A stretch of 17,148 nt of DNA from positions 56,098 through 73,245 of the forward strand of contig DHPK01000019.1 in the NCBI GenBank assembly GCA_002407845.1, given 5' to 3'. Made by a program: the position numbers and the translations under genes. The notes beneath the pieces are model-generated. The model was not told the DNA's origin, ran no database searches, and saw only the letters and a list, made by a program, of their open reading frames with translations. This document shows, one piece after another, positions 14,237 through 17,148 of this stretch (its first letter is position 1; each line of letters starts with the position of its first letter). This DNA comes from Leptolinea sp. UBA5366. Lineage in GTDB: Bacteria > Chloroflexota > Anaerolineae > Anaerolineales > Anaerolineaceae.

Positions 14237-15064
14237 ATGAACGAAATCTTTGAGAAGTTTTCCATGAAAGGGCAGACCGCGGTGATCACTGGCGCGGGCG
14301 GACTGCTGGGTAGAGAGTTCTGCAAGGCGCTGGCACAAGCCGGCGCGGACGTCATTGCGGCTGATCTGAACCTGACGCTGGCTGAAAGCACGACTGCAGA
14401 AGTTAAAGCTTTTGGCGGATCAATCATCCCGTGCCAGGTGGATGTGACCGGCCCGGAATCGGTGCGCGCAATGGTTGAGCTGGCGGTTGATAAAACCGGA
14501 CGGCTGGACGCGCTGGTCTGCAGCGCTGCGCTTGATCCGAAATTCGATGGAACGCAGAGCGCCCATCTGAATTCTTTTGAAGAATATCCCCTCAAACAAT
14601 GGCAGGATGCCTTAAATGTAAACCTGACCGGGCTGTTCTTATGCGCCCAGGCAGCGGTTAAACCGATGATTCGCCAGAACCATGGCGTGATCATCAATAT
14701 TTGTTCGACTTATGGCTTAGTTGGTCCGGATCAGCGGCTTTATGAACGGCCAGGACAGGACCCAAGCCAGCGCCAGACCAAACCGGTCTACTACTCGGTT
14801 ACAAAATCGGGAGTGTTGGGTCTGACGAAATACTTGGCGACCTATTATGCAGGAACGGGCATCCGGGCAAACTGCCTGACGCCGGGCGGCGTATTCAATG
14901 GACATGACGAGGTTTTTGTGCAGCAATACTCTGCACGCACAGTCCTGGGACGGATGGCGAACATCGATGAATTGAGCGGGGGACTCTTGTTCCTTGCCTC
15001 GGATGCTTCAAGCTATATGACCGGCGCGAATCTGGTCGTAGACGGCGGGTGGACGGCATGGTAA
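14237..15064 (+). CDS. SDR oxidoreductase, PtmA-like, of a nonulosonate locus
   Basis: 275-residue classical short-chain dehydrogenase/reductase. The Rossmann glycine motif TGAGGLLG is at 18-25, catalytic Ser at NICSTYG (157), YxxxK at YSVTK (Tyr186, Lys190), and PGGVF (216-220) follows as in the family. The common NNAG motif reads VCSAA (94-98). The long insert before the active-site Tyr and the ending VVDGGWTAW resemble PtmA (Cj1332) of Campylobacter legionaminate loci, a link made from memory. The substrate is probably a sugar or nucleotide sugar, with NAD(P) as cofactor. AAGG lies six bases before the ATG. Its stop overlaps the next start (ATGGTAA), so the two are translationally coupled. 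Confidence 0.85.
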   Translation: MNEIFEKFSMKGQTAVITGAGGLLGREFCKALAQAGADVIAADLNLTLAESTTAEVKAFGGSIIPCQVDVTGPESVRAMVELAVDKTGRLDALVCSAALDPKFDGTQSAHLNSFEEYPLKQWQDALNVNLTGLFLCAQAAVKPMIRQNHGVIINICSTYGLVGPDQRLYERPGQDPSQRQTKPVYYSVTKSGVLGLTKYLATYYAGTGIRANCLTPGGVFNGHDEVFVQQYSARTVLGRMANIDELSGGLLFLASDASSYMTGANLVVDGGWTAW

Positions 15065-16308
15065 ATCAGCCTGAAGTATTGGCAATCATCCCTGCCCGCG
15101 GCGGATCGAAAGGCATTCCGCGCAAGAACATCAAGAATTTTGCTGGCTATCCGCTGATCGCCTATTCGATCGCGGCTGCCAAACAGTCCAGCCTCTGCAC
15201 CCGTGTGATTGTTTCGACGGACGATGAAGAGATCGCGGCGGTTGCGCGCCAATGGGGGGCAGAAACGCCCTTTCTGCGCCCTGCAGAATTTGCCGCTGAC
15301 AAATCGCTTGATCTGCCGGTTTTTCAGCACGCGCTGAGCTGGCTCAAAGAGAATGAAAATTACACGCCTGATATCGTGCTGCAGCTGCGGCCGACATCGC
15401 CGGTGCGGCCGGTCACGATGCTTGATGATGCGATCCGGCTGCTGATCGACCACCCGGAAGCTGATTCGGTTCGCGGTGTGGTTCCTTCGGGCGAAAATCC
15501 TTACAAGATGTGGAAATTTGATGATACAACAGGTCACATGCATGGGCTGCTAACGGTTGAAGGTGTGGATGAACCATATAACGCGCCGCGTCAGGCGCTG
15601 CCGGCGACCTATTGGCAGACCGGGCATATCGATGCAATCCGGCCGGAGCGCACGTTCATGGCTGGGGACAGCATGAGCGGCAAGGTTATCCTGCCGCTGC
15701 TGATTGATCCGGTCTTTACTGTGGATATCGACACTTATCAGGATTGGGAAAAGTATGAACGGCTGGTCTATTACGGCGGGCTGGACATGGTTCACCCCGA
15801 ACGAAAGCGCCGGCCATTCCCCGACCGTGTGAAATTGCTGGTCACTGATTTTGACGGCGTATTGAGCGACGACCGGGTGTTTGTCAATCAGGATGGGGTT
15901 GAAATGGTCGCATGCAGCCGCGGCGACGGCATTGGCATGTGGTACCTGCGGCAGGTTGACGTACCGGCAATCATTATTTCGAGCGAGGTAAATCCGGTTG
16001 TCAGCAAGCGGGCTGAAAAAATGAAGATTCAAGCTTTTCAGGGCGTGCTGGACAAAGCATCTGTGCTGAAAAACTATCTGGCGGAACATCAGATCGCTGC
16101 TGAAGAAACGGTCTATATTGGCAATGATATTAACGATTTGCAATGTTTTCCGCTGGTCGGCTGTGCCATTGTGCCGGCGGACGGACATGAATTTGTTAAA
16201 AACCAGGCGGATATCGTTCTGAAACGAAAAGGCGGGAAAGGCGCGTTCCGCGAATTGTGCGAATTAATTTACGAACGAAACAAAGGATCTCATGACAAAA
16301 ACAGTTAA
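15058..16308 (+). CDS. neuA: CMP-nonulosonate synthetase fused to a KdsC-like HAD phosphatase
   Basis: 416 residues in two enzymes. Residues 1 to about 240 are an acylneuraminate cytidylyltransferase that activates a nine-carbon acid sugar with CTP: IPARGGSKGIPRKN (11-24), RPTSPVRP (111-118) and the metal-site DIDTYQDW (223-230). Residues about 255-405 are a KdsC-type HAD hydrolase: DFDGVLSDD (264-272, nucleophile Asp264), SSE (308-310), LDKASVL with Lys333 and GNDINDLQ (355-362). This domain could remove the phosphate from a nonulosonate 9-phosphate before activation. Vertebrate CMAS has the same layout with an inactive HAD part, whereas here the HAD catalytic residues look complete. The ATG at 15058 overlaps the SDR stop by seven bases (start to stop), and a GTG at 15049 is possible. 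Whether the sugar is sialic, legionaminic or other cannot be told. Confidence 0.9.
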   Translation: MVNQPEVLAIIPARGGSKGIPRKNIKNFAGYPLIAYSIAAAKQSSLCTRVIVSTDDEEIAAVARQWGAETPFLRPAEFAADKSLDLPVFQHALSWLKENENYTPDIVLQLRPTSPVRPVTMLDDAIRLLIDHPEADSVRGVVPSGENPYKMWKFDDTTGHMHGLLTVEGVDEPYNAPRQALPATYWQTGHIDAIRPERTFMAGDSMSGKVILPLLIDPVFTVDIDTYQDWEKYERLVYYGGLDMVHPERKRRPFPDRVKLLVTDFDGVLSDDRVFVNQDGVEMVACSRGDGIGMWYLRQVDVPAIIISSEVNPVVSKRAEKMKIQAFQGVLDKASVLKNYLAEHQIAAEETVYIGNDINDLQCFPLVGCAIVPADGHEFVKNQADIVLKRKGGKGAFRELCELIYERNKGSHDKNS

Positions 16309-17148
16309 ATTAGGTGAGCGGCTGATCGGACAAGATCAGCCTGCATACATTGTTGCAGAAATTGGAATCAACCACAATGGCGATTTGGAAATCGCCAAGC
16401 GCATGATCCGCTCAGCTTATGCAGCAGGCGTTGACGCTGTGAAATTCCAAAAAAGGACACCGGCTGTCTGCGTTCCGCTTGAGGAACAAAGCCGGATGCG
16501 TGAAACGCCATGGGGATATATGACCTATCTGGCGTATCGTGAACATGTCGAATTTAATGAAGACGAATACCGCGAGATTGACCTGCTGTGCCGCGATCTT
16601 GGCATTGACTGGTTTGCTTCTGTTTGGGACGAAGGATCGATTGATTTTCTCGAAGCTTTTCACCCAATTGCATATAAAGTGCCCTCGGCAAGCCTGACTG
16701 ACAAGGGATTGCTGGACAGCTTGCTCAAGACTGGACGTCCGGTTATTCTCTCGACCGGTATGTCGACCATGGAACAGATTCGCAACTCCGTCAGCCTGTT
16801 TGGCAGTTTGGATAACCTGATCATTACGCACGCGACCAGTGCTTATCCCTGCAAGCCGGAAGAGCTGAACCTGCGCATGATTCCCAAGCTGATCGAGGAG
16901 TTTGATTGCCCGATCGGTTATTCCGGTCACGAAGTGGGGTTGATCCCGTCCGTGGTTTCGGTCGCCATGGGGGCTTGTTTGGTTGAGCGCCACTTTACGC
17001 TCGATCGAGCGATGTGGGGCACAGATCAAGCAGCTTCGGTTGAACCGCAAGGCATGGAAAAGCTGGTCAAATACATCCGCGTTACAGAAGCGGCGCTCGG
17101 CGATGGGATCAAGCATGTCTACGACACTGAGCTTCCCAGCCTGAATAA
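16292..17148 (+). CDS. neuB: N-acetylneuraminate/legionaminate synthase family protein (3' end outside window)
   Basis: Condenses a six-carbon amino sugar (ManNAc or a modified relative) with phosphoenolpyruvate to give a nonulosonic acid. The 285 visible residues read to the right edge without a stop. Motifs are AEIGINHNG (22-30), DAVKFQKRTP (48-57), LSTGMST (153-159), THATSAYPC (179-187), GYSGHE with a metal-ligand His213, and VERHFTLDRAMWGTDQAASVE-like segment with His234. The TPWGYMTYL...YREHVEF stretch (72-88) marks the family branch. The ending DTELPSLN is where the synthase barrel normally closes, so either a short single-domain form or the SAF (antifreeze-like) C-terminal domain follows off the window. 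The start overlaps the upstream gene by 17 bases and has AAAGGA five bases upstream. Confidence 0.92.
   Translation, partial: MTKTVKLGERLIGQDQPAYIVAEIGINHNGDLEIAKRMIRSAYAAGVDAVKFQKRTPAVCVPLEEQSRMRETPWGYMTYLAYREHVEFNEDEYREIDLLCRDLGIDWFASVWDEGSIDFLEAFHPIAYKVPSASLTDKGLLDSLLKTGRPVILSTGMSTMEQIRNSVSLFGSLDNLIITHATSAYPCKPEELNLRMIPKLIEEFDCPIGYSGHEVGLIPSVVSVAMGACLVERHFTLDRAMWGTDQAASVEPQGMEKLVKYIRVTEAALGDGIKHVYDTELPSLN

Noticed and set aside
16412..17116. 234-codon open frame antisense to neuB
   Set aside because: The plus strand encodes a NeuB with all motifs; the antisense product has no recognisable features.

Overview
The window looks like chromosomal DNA of an anaerobic bacterium with moderate GC (roughly half by eye). 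The gene mix is a SufCBDS operon, a corrinoid-type URO-D homologue, DUF1638, a CUT1 sugar-type ABC importer without its own ATPase, and a nonulosonate sugar locus. This would suit an anaerobic Chloroflexota (Anaerolineae-like) or a Clostridia-like organism. That placement is inference from gene style and has not been tested. I see no tRNA, rRNA, CRISPR array, transposase or phage gene.

Region 1 (1-4774, minus strand) is a tight Fe-S cluster assembly operon, transcribed sufC > sufB > sufD > a small uncharacterised gene (91 aa) > sufS. SufS runs off the left edge. Upstream of sufC there is a clear -10 box followed by a perfect 9-2-9 inverted repeat at the expected transcription start, a good candidate operator or 5' leader hairpin.

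Region 2 (5072-7811, plus strand) holds three apparently independent genes: a DUF1638 protein divergent from suf, a short DUF898-type membrane protein in AT-rich DNA, and a fusion of a SixA-like phosphohistidine phosphatase with a CHAD domain. Rho-independent-type hairpins lie after the first gene (5835-5866) and after the last (7831-7867). The second is shared with the convergent operon to the right.

Region 3 (7896-14017, minus strand) is a catabolic or transport island transcribed MBL-fold hydrolase > creatininase-family amidohydrolase > [promoter/operator] > extracellular solute-binding protein > permease > permease > URO-D-type methyltransferase-like protein. The solute-binding gene has its own extended -10 promoter with a 7-2-7 palindrome overlapping it, and a long intercistronic hairpin separates it from the permeases. 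The substrate is unknown. The URO-D homologue with an intact HxC...C zinc motif suggests that a methyl group may be removed from the imported compound or its product.

Region 4 (14090-17148, plus strand) starts a surface-sugar operon: an SDR enzyme resembling PtmA of legionaminate loci, a CMP-nonulosonate synthetase fused to a KdsC-like HAD phosphatase, and a NeuB-type nonulosonate synthase that runs off the right edge. The genes overlap by 7 and 17 bases, indicating translational coupling. They should make and activate a sialic-acid-like nine-carbon sugar for the cell surface.
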